Source: Ignavibacteriota bacterium (lineage in GTDB: Bacteria; Bacteroidota; Ignavibacteria; Palsa-1295). From it: a stretch of DNA of 6,681 nt. The stretch is from assembly GCA_025357895.1 (NCBI GenBank), contig JANYLL010000254.1:1-6681 (forward strand), written 5' to 3'. The notes beneath the pieces are model-generated. The model searched no databases, had not been told where the DNA came from, and was given only the letters and a program-made list of their open reading frames with translations. A program made the position numbers and the translations under genes. Shown here in pieces: positions 1 through 5,829 of this stretch; the stretch's first letter is position 1, and the number at the start of each line of letters is the position of its first letter.

Positions 1-79
1 CCTGTGATGCCGGAGTTCCACCTTCCACTAATGATACTGCATTCTGTTTAAATGATTCGTTGTATGTAGTCTTTAACAT
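1..79 (-). CDS. IS3-family transposase OrfA, N-terminal fragment
   Basis: The minus-strand frame starting with ATG at 79-77 encodes 26 residues before the window edge. They include YNESFKQNAVSLVEGGTPAS, which fits the classic opening of IS3/IS911 OrfA proteins (Y-S-x-E-F-K-x-x-A-V-x-L-V-x-x-G-x-x-x-x-x-V-A). In that family this segment is the first helix of a helix-turn-helix that binds the terminal repeats. The frame is open to the left edge, so the gene continues outside. Upstream there is no clear Shine-Dalgarno sequence, and the terminal sequence of the element lies within 70 bases, as expected. The identification rests on a short stretch: the motif match is good but the exact IS group cannot be named. 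Another HTH_Tnp_1 protein is the main alternative. Confidence 0.65.
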   Translation of the reverse strand, partial: MLKTTYNESFKQNAVSLVEGGTPASQ

Positions 80-147
80 TGTCTAGCTGATTGTGCGCAA
101 AACAACCAAATTAACTGTCTATTAATTTAGGGTAGGTCCACCTTTCA
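1..147 (-). mobile_element. End of an IS3-family-like insertion sequence (partial)
   Basis: Read on the minus strand, this stretch begins with TGAAAGGTGGACCTACCC (147 inward), runs through about 68 noncoding bases, and then enters an OrfA-like transposase reading frame at 79. A terminal sequence opening with TG a short distance before orfA is the usual layout of an IS3-family left end. The transposition outcome (orfA/orfB, -1 frameshift, DDE catalysis) is family knowledge; only the first part of orfA is visible. The outer boundary at 147 is inferred from the TG/CA rule. The opposite terminal repeat and the duplicated target site lie outside the window, so neither could be matched. The flanking bases that could form the target duplication begin AATCT at 148. 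Confidence 0.55.
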
Positions 148-159
148 AATCTCGTTCTT

Positions 160-291
160 ATGATGCCTTATGAGGTGTTTTGGAAGATCCCTGATCGTGG
201 TATGCTTCTCATTCAAGATCCTACCAAACTTTTAGAAATTGCCCTTTCTGATCCAAAAATGAAGGAATTTCTGGTGTCTTTTGGTTCATAA
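160..291 (+). CDS. Small hypothetical ORF, possibly the 3' remnant of an IS-interrupted gene
   Basis: An open frame of 43 codons starts at tandem ATG codons (160 and 163) and ends at TAA 289-291. It reads MMPYEVFWKIPDRGML in its first part and then a charged helix-like stretch containing TKLLEIALSDPKMKEFLVSF. I do not recognise the product. There is no membrane segment or signal peptide, and no good ribosome-binding site precedes the ATGs. The frame stays open back to 136, inside the presumed IS end, so codons between 148 and 160 could belong to an older, longer gene truncated by the insertion. Natural-looking composition and the absence of low-complexity sequence favour real or formerly real coding. 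The 37-base gap to the next gene would allow co-transcription. Confidence 0.35.
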   Translation: MMPYEVFWKIPDRGMLLIQDPTKLLEIALSDPKMKEFLVSFGS

Positions 292-328
292 TTGGGTATT
301 TTTTTGATATTTTAATAAGAAGATCACA

Positions 329-1069
329 ATGAAGAACACCTATGTCAATAATATACCCGTTGCTCACGGTGAGTTGAGCATCGTTATGTCGGATAATGCA
401 GAGAAGGTCATGAAGCATTCCTCTGCACTTGCTAAAAAAATAAAGGATGCCGGAGTCGGAGTCCTGCTTATTAATTGCGGAATGAGTAACAAGAGATTCA
501 GAGAACATGCAGGCTACCCTGAAGAAGGTAATCCGAAAGTGCATTACCTTATCCATACCTCCTATCGCGGCGATCTTATCGGTGAACGCGACGGAATAGA
601 ACAGCTTGTTCGCGAATGCGGAATCAGAGTTATAATTATCGCTGGTTGGGAATGGACTTCAAACTCCTACCGAAGGAAAGAGAAGCTTATTTATTTCCTT
701 CGTGAACTCATGGCAGAAAAAGATGTAGCGGTGATCGTCTATTCACAGGCACCGACGAAACCTGTTATCGGTAAGTATGATCGCGGCGGAGTAGGCAAAC
801 TTGCAATGCTTGCAATTTCGATTATCAATGATGAAACGGCAGAGGTTCTTGAAAAGGCAGAACCGAAGCCTCCTCCGCTTGTCTATAATGGTAAAGAAGA
901 ACTTGAAGCCATGGAGCGGAGTGCACAATTACTTGCCAGTAAAATCAATGACTTACAAGGGAAAAATGGAGCAGTTCTTAGTCCTCAGTCGTTCGTCATT
1001 AGCAAAGAGGAGAGAAAGAATGGAAGAATTGAGAAAAATTTAAGAATGAAAGATAAAAAACCGATGTAA
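329..1069 (+). CDS. RecA/DnaB/KaiC-like P-loop protein with degenerate nucleotide-binding motifs
   Basis: This is a 246-residue cytoplasmic protein. Residues 13-50 have the strand-loop-helix layout of a RecA-type core (HGELSIVM, then SDNAEKVMKHSSALAKKI, then VGVLLINC). Residues 99-140 look like the Walker B strand plus the following helix and strand (IRVIIIAGWEW, then FLRELMAEKDVAVIVYSQAP), resembling DnaB, RadA and KaiC, where the last strand ends in a conserved SQ. Residues 150-167 (YDRGGVGKLAMLAISIIN) match the following segment of such proteins. The key catalytic signatures are off. The Walker A GxxxxGK[ST] appears as MSDNAEKV (20-27), keeping only Lys26, and the Walker B aspartate is Ala105. 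From about 175 the tail is Pro/Lys/Glu-rich and probably flexible. A weak GAAGA lies just upstream of the ATG. Its role is unknown: it could be a pseudo-ATPase partner of a DNA repair or replication protein. The fold assignment is inference from motif spacing. Confidence 0.6.
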   Translation: MKNTYVNNIPVAHGELSIVMSDNAEKVMKHSSALAKKIKDAGVGVLLINCGMSNKRFREHAGYPEEGNPKVHYLIHTSYRGDLIGERDGIEQLVRECGIRVIIIAGWEWTSNSYRRKEKLIYFLRELMAEKDVAVIVYSQAPTKPVIGKYDRGGVGKLAMLAISIINDETAEVLEKAEPKPPPLVYNGKEELEAMERSAQLLASKINDLQGKNGAVLSPQSFVISKEERKNGRIEKNLRMKDKKPM

Positions 1070-1225
1070 AATGGGCAATTATAGCATTAGTAGAATGGAC
1101 ATTCGCATCCGTTAAGGGCAAAGCAAAATCGGGCGGTTTCGAGTATGATTCAGATGGGGAAAATCAGCATCGGAATTCTGCTTGTTGTTTTTCATAAGAG
1201 AAATAATCACAATATAAAAACAATG
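1070..1225. other. Intergenic stretch without a convincing gene
   Basis: No RNA gene, terminator hairpin with a U-tract, or confident coding frame is visible here. A plus-strand frame from 1057 to 1197 is open and reads protein-like sequence (DVKWAIIALVEWTFASVKGK) in the +1 phase relative to the upstream gene's end, but it has no ATG, GTG or TTG start. Another frame opens at ATG 1145 and runs into the start of ptsI. Both are short enough to be chance or decayed remnants. Confidence 0.4.
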
Positions 1226-1255
1226 TTGAGATTTCTTCGTATTTTGTATTATAAT
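1226..1255 (+). promoter_or_regulatory. Candidate promoter of ptsI
   Basis: A -35-like TTGAGA (1226-1231) and a perfect -10 TATAAT (1250-1255) are separated by 18 bases in a strongly AT-rich stretch. Transcription would start around 1262, leaving only about 8 bases before the GTG start of ptsI at 1270. The box sequences are seen directly; promoter activity is inferred from the housekeeping-sigma consensus. If the host uses a Bacteroidota-type sigma factor, the true elements could differ. Confidence 0.55.
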
Positions 1256-1269
1256 TTTTATTCAAAACA

Positions 1270-3087
1270 GTGCTTCACTATAAAGGCATAGCTGCCAACG
1301 CCGGGATCGTTATCGGTCCGGCATATCACTATAACCGTTCGCTGCTTGTAGCTGAGGATCGGATGCTTGAAGCGGATGAGATCGCTCCGCAGCTCGAGCA
1401 ATTCGAGTATGCTATCGAGCGATCCAATAATGAATTGGAAAAGATCGGCGTGCTTGCAGAGCATAAAGCCGGAACACAGGGCTTGGCGATCTTCGAAGCA
1501 CAGCACATGATGCTTGCTGATACCTTTGTTCTCGATACAATACGTAAGCGTATCAGTTCAGAAAAAAAATCCGCAGCATACGTAGTAGATTCCGAATATA
1601 GCCACCATCAGCATTTCCTTCAGACAAGTGAGAACCCGCTCTTACGCGAACGTGCTGACGATGTAGAAGATATTAAGCAACGATTGCTCCGACATTTATT
1701 AGAAAAGCAGAAGTGGATATCAAAGCTGGATCATCCGGCAATTGTGGTTGCAGAATTTCTCTCCCCTGCGGATGCAATACTTTTCTCACGTCATGAGCTT
1801 CTGGGTTTTGCAACAGATGGAGGCGGTTCGACAAGTCACGTTGCGATCCTGGCTCGTTCGCTCGGGCTGCCTGCGATCGTGGGTCTGCGAGGTGCTGCTG
1901 CACATATCGAAACCGATGATATACTGATCTTAGATGGTGATCGCGGAGAGCTCTTTGTCGCACCTGATGAAGATACCCTTGTCCGTTACCGCGAACGCCT
2001 GCTCGAAGAGCAGGCGAAAAAGAAGGTCATTGCGGCGAAAGCAAAGGAATCGGAATTTCCCGCAAGAACGATCGATGAAAGGAAGATCGTCGTTAATATG
2101 AACATGGAGCTTATCAGCGACGAGGCAATCGCAGAGGCTGAGTTGATGAGCAAAGTAAAGGGGAAGGCAATGCGTGGTTTAGGACTTTTGCGAACCGAGC
2201 ATTTTCTCTCAGCGTATGATGAGATCCCTTCGGAAGCAGATCAGACGAGAATATACTCTGATCTTGCAAATCGCTTTCATCCTGCCCCGATAACGATTCG
2301 TACATTTGATATTGGCGGCGATAAATATATTGGCGGTGGTTTCCGGGAGAAGAATCCTTTTTTAGGGTGGCGGGGTATTCGTATCTCACTTGATCAACCG
2401 GAAACCCATGTTGAGCAGCTTCGTGCGATCTTGCGTGCCTCGACCGGACATAATGTAAAGCTCTTGTTCCCGATGGTCACTACGGTAGATGAACTTGAGC
2501 GCGCATTAGGTTATCTTGAAGAAGCAAAGCTGGAATTACGAAAGAACGGTGAAGCCTTTGATGAAAATCTTCCGGTCGGTATCATGGTCGAGGTTCCTGC
2601 AGCAGCTCTTCAAGCGCCTGCTTTTGCCGAGCGATGTGATTTTCTTTCGATCGGCACGAATGACCTTACACAATATACATTAGCTGTTGATCGGGGTAAT
2701 GAATTTGTAGCCCATCTTTTTGATGAACTTCATCCAGCCGTTCTGCGCTTAATTGCGATGACGGTTCGCGCAGCGCATGCCCGAAAAAAAACTGTTTCAC
2801 TTTGCGGCGAAATGGCAGGTAAGCCAATTGCCCTGCCGTTTATCATCGGAATGGGAATTGATGAACTATCGGTAGCGCCAAATAGGGTGAGGATGGTTTC
2901 CGGGCTTATTCGCAAATTAAAATACTCGGAGACAAGAAGTTTAGTAAAAAGAGTATTAGGCGAATCGCAGTCGATTCCGGAATTGAAGCAAACACTTTTT
3001 AAGTTTTTGCATAAGCGAAATCTGGTGGAAGATTTTCTATCGCCGGTCGAGATCGAGATGATCGAAAGATATGGTAAAAGTAGCTAG
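1270..3087 (+). CDS. ptsI: Phosphoenolpyruvate-protein phosphotransferase (PTS Enzyme I)
   Basis: This 605-residue cytoplasmic enzyme takes phosphate from phosphoenolpyruvate onto its own histidine and passes it to HPr, the first step of the sugar phosphotransferase system. All hallmarks are present in order. The N-terminus is KGIAANAGIVIG. The swivelling phosphohistidine domain has GGGSTSHVAILARSLGLPAI, with His190 as the phosphorylated residue. The PEP-binding barrel has GLLRTE (Arg308), TIRTFDIGGDK (Arg344), NPFLGWRGIR, EVPAA (Glu441) and GTNDLTQY (Asp465). Active-site Cys512 lies in LCGEMAG. It is about 30 residues longer than the usual 575, mainly as a C-terminal tail. The GTG start is the only one possible, because an in-frame TAA lies at 1252-1254 and the N-terminus aligns with the family. 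There is no Shine-Dalgarno sequence. No ptsH, ptsK or EII gene adjoins it, so HPr must be encoded elsewhere. It ends 7 bases from the convergent sugar-nucleotide operon. Confidence 0.95.
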   Translation: MLHYKGIAANAGIVIGPAYHYNRSLLVAEDRMLEADEIAPQLEQFEYAIERSNNELEKIGVLAEHKAGTQGLAIFEAQHMMLADTFVLDTIRKRISSEKKSAAYVVDSEYSHHQHFLQTSENPLLRERADDVEDIKQRLLRHLLEKQKWISKLDHPAIVVAEFLSPADAILFSRHELLGFATDGGGSTSHVAILARSLGLPAIVGLRGAAAHIETDDILILDGDRGELFVAPDEDTLVRYRERLLEEQAKKKVIAAKAKESEFPARTIDERKIVVNMNMELISDEAIAEAELMSKVKGKAMRGLGLLRTEHFLSAYDEIPSEADQTRIYSDLANRFHPAPITIRTFDIGGDKYIGGGFREKNPFLGWRGIRISLDQPETHVEQLRAILRASTGHNVKLLFPMVTTVDELERALGYLEEAKLELRKNGEAFDENLPVGIMVEVPAAALQAPAFAERCDFLSIGTNDLTQYTLAVDRGNEFVAHLFDELHPAVLRLIAMTVRAAHARKKTVSLCGEMAGKPIALPFIIGMGIDELSVAPNRVRMVSGLIRKLKYSETRSLVKRVLGESQSIPELKQTLFKFLHKRNLVEDFLSPVEIEMIERYGKSS

Positions 3088-3094
3088 GCGCCGA

Positions 3095-3931
3095 TTATAG
3101 CTTGTATTCTTCAATTGTTCGTTTCATCACAACTTCAATTCGCTCCGGCTGAATTAGTTGTTCGAAGCGTTCATCATAGAGAACGGTATCAACGCGTTTT
3201 GGTTTGTGAAATACATCGAGTTCGGATTTATCTAAAACTACAGGCATTTCACGCAATCCTGCTTGGGCAAGTATTTTGCCAACTTCGAACGGAGTTGTGA
3301 TCCCTTTATCGTAGATATTCCAAATACCATTCCAATCTGTCTTTGAAGAAATGCAATGCCTTACGGTCTTAAGGATAATTTCCATGCTCGACATCGAATT
3401 TGGAGTTGCAACTAACCGTGAGTACGAATTTAATTTTGAGATCGTATTTCGTGGTGAACGCAAAGATGAATATACCTGACGGGGTCGGAGGATTGCAACA
3501 TTTTCCGCTGATTCAGCCAGAAGGAGCAGATCGCAAGCCGCTTTTGTCCAGCTATAATATGCAGCTGGACGTGCCGGATGATCCGGAGTAAATGGGTTTG
3601 CGTCTTCATCGTAAGGTCCATCCCAAATACAGCCGCTTGAAAAATGGAGCAAACGAATTTTCTTTGAAGAATTCTTATTAATTGCAGTAATCCTTTGATA
3701 TAATCCGGTAGGAGCTTCGATATTGCACCGGAATGTCTCGCGAGGATTTTCTTCGCACCATTTCAGGTCGGTTTTCCCTGCTGCATTAATAATAGCATCC
3801 GGTTTGATACTCTCTATTTCTGAAGAAGTAAGCTCATCTATATCTTCTGCCCAATAAAGGATTTGGTGCTCAATGAGAGCATCGCGCAGTGCTGATCCGA
3901 TTTGTCCTCTGCCAAGGATAACTATTTTCAT
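3095..3931 (-). CDS. RmlD-superfamily reductase resembling bifunctional NRS/ER (3,5-epimerase/4-reductase)
   Basis: A 278-residue short-chain dehydrogenase that should act on the 4-keto-6-deoxy sugar nucleotide made by the adjacent dehydratase. It has a GRGQIG nucleotide-binding loop (7-12), the catalytic pair Tyr126/Lys130 in YSWTK, and no membrane segment. Several motifs fit the plant and mimivirus nucleotide-rhamnose synthase/epimerase-reductase (NRS/ER) better than classical RmlD: NAAGKTDLKWCE (49-60), SSGCIWDG (98-105), LRPRQVYSSLRSPRN (148-162) with ISK (164-166), TPNSM (176-180) and NGIWNIYDKG (201-210). Cys101 and Lys166 sit where I recall the plant enzyme carrying Cys115 and Lys183, implicated in epimerisation. 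I chose the ATG at 3931, not 3973. It forms an ATGA overlap with the rmlB stop, has GGGAAGG 9 bases upstream, and begins exactly at the Rossmann strand MKIVILG. Bifunctionality is inference; a plain 4-reductase (rmlD) is the alternative. Confidence 0.8.
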   Translation of the reverse strand: MKIVILGRGQIGSALRDALIEHQILYWAEDIDELTSSEIESIKPDAIINAAGKTDLKWCEENPRETFRCNIEAPTGLYQRITAINKNSSKKIRLLHFSSGCIWDGPYDEDANPFTPDHPARPAAYYSWTKAACDLLLLAESAENVAILRPRQVYSSLRSPRNTISKLNSYSRLVATPNSMSSMEIILKTVRHCISSKTDWNGIWNIYDKGITTPFEVGKILAQAGLREMPVVLDKSELDVFHKPKRVDTVLYDERFEQLIQPERIEVVMKRTIEEYKL

Positions 3932-4965
3932 TTGCTGTTGCCTTCCCAAAACGTACGATTGCTTAAATACCAATCAACAGTATGCTCAATTCCTATCTCG
4001 AAAGAAGTTGTAGGTTCCCAGTCAAGTTCTTGTTTTGAAGAAGTCCAATCCATGGCGTAACGACGGTCATGACCCGGGCGATCAGTAACATGCGTAATGA
4101 GTTTCAGAAGATTTTCTTCAGGGACGTTAGTTTTATGAGCTAATGTTTTAAGGATGGTACGAGAAAGATCTAGATTTGTTCTTTCACTTGAACCTCCGAA
4201 AAGATAAACGTGAGCAGGCTTGCCATTTTCAATAACCTTAAAAATTCCTTCACAATGATCGTTGACATAGATCCAATCGCGGATCTGAAGTCCATCGCCA
4301 AATACAGGAATGCTTTTTCGATGTAGAGCGCGGGTAATGATCGTTGGAATGAATTTCTCAGGGAATTGGTACGCGCCATAGTTATTCGTGCAGCGGGTAA
4401 TGCGCACATCATAACCCCATGTATGATAAAATGAAAGTGCAATAAGATCGGCGCCTGTTTTGCTTGAAGAATATGGGCTTGAAGGATTGAGCGGCGAATG
4501 ACGCTCGAATTTTCCGACGCTTCCTAAACTGCCATAGACTTCATCGGTTGAGATCTGAATAAACATCGGAACATCGGCAGCGCGCGCTGCTTCGAGCATT
4601 GTTGCCGTTCCAAGAACATTTGTTTCGCTGAAAATTCTCGCTGCATGAATGGAGCGATCGACATGACTTTCGGCAGCGAAGTTTATGACGACGTCAAATC
4701 CTTTGCCGCTAAATTGTTTTTTGAAAACTTTTTCTACAGCTTCTTCATCACAGATATTTCCTTTTACGAAAAGATAATTTGACTTTCCTTCGAGATCGGA
4801 ATGATTCTCTCGTTTTCCGGCATACGTTAGGGCATCGAAATTCAGAACGTTATGTCCGCGGCTGATTGCCATACGAACAAAGTTCGATCCGATAAATCCT
4901 GCGCCCCCGGTAATAAAGAGATTCAAAATAAAAAATAATAGTGTGTCACTCGCAATGACACTCAT
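3928..4965 (-). CDS. rmlB: dTDP-glucose 4,6-dehydratase (RmlB type)
   Basis: This is an extended short-chain dehydrogenase that converts an NDP-glucose to the 4-keto-6-deoxy intermediate using bound NAD+. Visible motifs, numbered from the ATG at 4965, are TGGAGFIGSNFVR (19-31), FAAESHVDRS (96-105), STDEVYG (139-145, with the Thr-Asp-Glu catalytic set), YSSSK (165-169, Tyr/Lys pair), RCTNNYG, the FGDGLQIRDWIYV region and RPGHDRRY (297-303). The family normally starts directly at the glycine-rich strand, but here 14 extra residues (MSVIASDTLLFFIL) precede it, partly encoded by a palindromic repeat. A TTG at 4926-4924 would give the usual N-terminus (NLFITGGAG) and 332 residues, and may be the true start. 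Neither start has a Shine-Dalgarno sequence. The gene lies 2 bases after the rmlA stop and overlaps the next gene by 4 bases, so co-translation is likely. dTDP rather than UDP specificity is assumed from the rmlA partner. Confidence 0.93.
   Translation of the reverse strand: MSVIASDTLLFFILNLFITGGAGFIGSNFVRMAISRGHNVLNFDALTYAGKRENHSDLEGKSNYLFVKGNICDEEAVEKVFKKQFSGKGFDVVINFAAESHVDRSIHAARIFSETNVLGTATMLEAARAADVPMFIQISTDEVYGSLGSVGKFERHSPLNPSSPYSSSKTGADLIALSFYHTWGYDVRITRCTNNYGAYQFPEKFIPTIITRALHRKSIPVFGDGLQIRDWIYVNDHCEGIFKVIENGKPAHVYLFGGSSERTNLDLSRTILKTLAHKTNVPEENLLKLITHVTDRPGHDRRYAMDWTSSKQELDWEPTTSFEIGIEHTVDWYLSNRTFWEGNSK
4943..4961. repeat. Palindromic repeat of the GTCATTGCGAG type at the rmlA/rmlB junction
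   Basis: GTGTCA (4943-4948) and TGACAC (4956-4961) form a perfect 6-bp inverted repeat around the 7-base loop CTCGCAA. On the minus strand it reads GTGTCATTGCGAGTGACAC. That contains GTCATTGCGAG, a core I know from small dispersed repeats in many unrelated bacterial genomes. It sits within the first codons of the annotated rmlB frame, 6 bases past the rmlA stop. The inverted repeat is seen directly; membership of a dispersed family is inference. Confidence 0.5.
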
Positions 4966-4967
4966 GA

Positions 4968-5708
4968 TCAGAATTTCGGTGCTGCCTCTCGTACTAACTC
5001 ATTTGCTTTTGCAAGTGAGGGGAATGTCCCCGCATCGCTCCAATAACCTTTGAATTTTGAGTATCCGAGCCTGCCCACCTCAATATATGCATTATTGACA
5101 TCAGTAATTTCAAGTTCATTACGCGCCGAAGGTTTTAAGGCTTTGATGATATTAAAGACATCTCCCGGATAGCAATAAATACCTGTGACGGCAAAATTTG
5201 AAGGCGGCTCAGTTGGTTTTTCGATGACCTTTGTGATCCGATTCCCATTTACAATGGCAACACCAAACCTTTCTGGATCGGGTACTTCTTTTAAGATGAT
5301 ATGGGCATTTCCGGATTCATTTTTAAACGCTGCAATCGTATTACTAATGCTATCTTCAAAAATATTATCTCCGAGAATTACACACATCGGCTGTCCGTTT
5401 GCAAACCGTTCGGCAAGTGCAAGAGCCTGGGCGATTCCTCCGGCTTCGTCCTGTACGCGGTAAGTCAGGCTGCATCCGAAATCTTTTCCTGAGCCAAGAA
5501 GTGAAATAAAATCACCCATGTGTTCCGTGCCGGTAACGATGAGAATATCAGTGATTCCTGCGCCGACGAGTTTTTTTATCGGGTAAAAAATCATCGGCAT
5601 ATCGCCGATAGGAAGCAAGTGCTTATTCGTGACTTTTGTGCAGGGATGCAGGCGCGAACCTGTTCCGCCTGCAAGAATAATACCGACGCATTCCGAAGAT
5701 TTTATCAT
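4968..5708 (-). CDS. rmlA: Glucose-1-phosphate thymidylyltransferase, short class (RmlA type)
   Basis: This 246-residue nucleotidyltransferase couples glucose-1-phosphate with dTTP to give dTDP-glucose and pyrophosphate, the entry step of the operon. Motifs are the signature loop GGTGSRLHPCTKVTNKHLLP (14-33, catalytic-site Lys29), LGDNIF (112-117, metal ligand Asp114), EKPTEPPSNFAVTGIY (163-178), ELEITDVNN (198-206) and WSDAGT (223-228, second metal ligand Asp225). It is about 45 residues shorter than the 290-residue enterobacterial RmlA. It therefore lacks the C-terminal helices associated with the allosteric dTDP-rhamnose site, as in the known short class whose signature reads TKVTNKHLLP. 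Within the signature, the usual GTR is GSR and the DKPM lysine is Met38. The ATG at 5708 is the first possible start because TAG precedes it in frame by three codons. UTP use cannot be excluded from sequence alone. Confidence 0.9.
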   Translation of the reverse strand: MIKSSECVGIILAGGTGSRLHPCTKVTNKHLLPIGDMPMIFYPIKKLVGAGITDILIVTGTEHMGDFISLLGSGKDFGCSLTYRVQDEAGGIAQALALAERFANGQPMCVILGDNIFEDSISNTIAAFKNESGNAHIILKEVPDPERFGVAIVNGNRITKVIEKPTEPPSNFAVTGIYCYPGDVFNIIKALKPSARNELEITDVNNAYIEVGRLGYSKFKGYWSDAGTFPSLAKANELVREAAPKF

Positions 5709-5829
5709 GGTTTTAAACTACGAGCGCATGTAACAGATTTATTACAAAGAAGATTTATGACAAAACACGATTATTTGTGGAGTAAATTCAGTTTTTTTTC
5801 GTTCTACGGGCTCATTATTCTACTGAGCA
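5709..5829. promoter_or_regulatory. Divergent intergenic region between rmlA and the glycosyltransferase
   Basis: This AT-rich gap should carry promoters for both directions. For the minus-strand operon, TTGTCA (complement of 5758-5763) and TAAATC (complement of 5736-5741), 16 bases apart, are a weak candidate pair. For the plus strand I see no convincing boxes. An inverted repeat, GCTCA (5810-5814) and TGAGC (5824-5828) with a 9-base loop, lies one base before the glycosyltransferase ATG and could be an operator or a leader hairpin, although a 5-bp match is close to chance. A T-run lies at 5792-5799. Confidence 0.35.

Noticed and set aside
17..144. Two copies of TCCACCTT (17-24 and 137-144) as a direct repeat
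   Set aside because: One copy lies inside the transposase codons and the other in the terminal sequence; an 8-base match without further similarity is not meaningful.
1110..1195. Minus-strand mini-ORF from an ATG at 1195 (27 residues)
   Set aside because: It is too short, has no ribosome-binding site or family resemblance, and competes with other equally weak frames in the same gap.
1145..1291. Plus-strand ORF of 48 codons with a hydrophobic stretch, overlapping the start of ptsI
   Set aside because: Its composition follows the AT-rich promoter region it crosses and it has no supported start; the ptsI promoter explains the sequence better.
3082..3102. Inverted repeat AGCTA / TAGCT across the two convergent stop codons as a bidirectional terminator
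   Set aside because: The stem is only 5 bp, lacks a GC-rich core or a T-run on either strand, and could easily be chance.
3932..3973. Fourteen extra N-terminal codons for the NRS/ER-like gene, from an upstream ATG at 3973
   Set aside because: They lie inside the rmlB coding end, read VFKQSYVLGRQQQ with no family match, and the ATG at 3931 has an ATGA overlap, an upstream GGGAAGG and the canonical Rossmann start.
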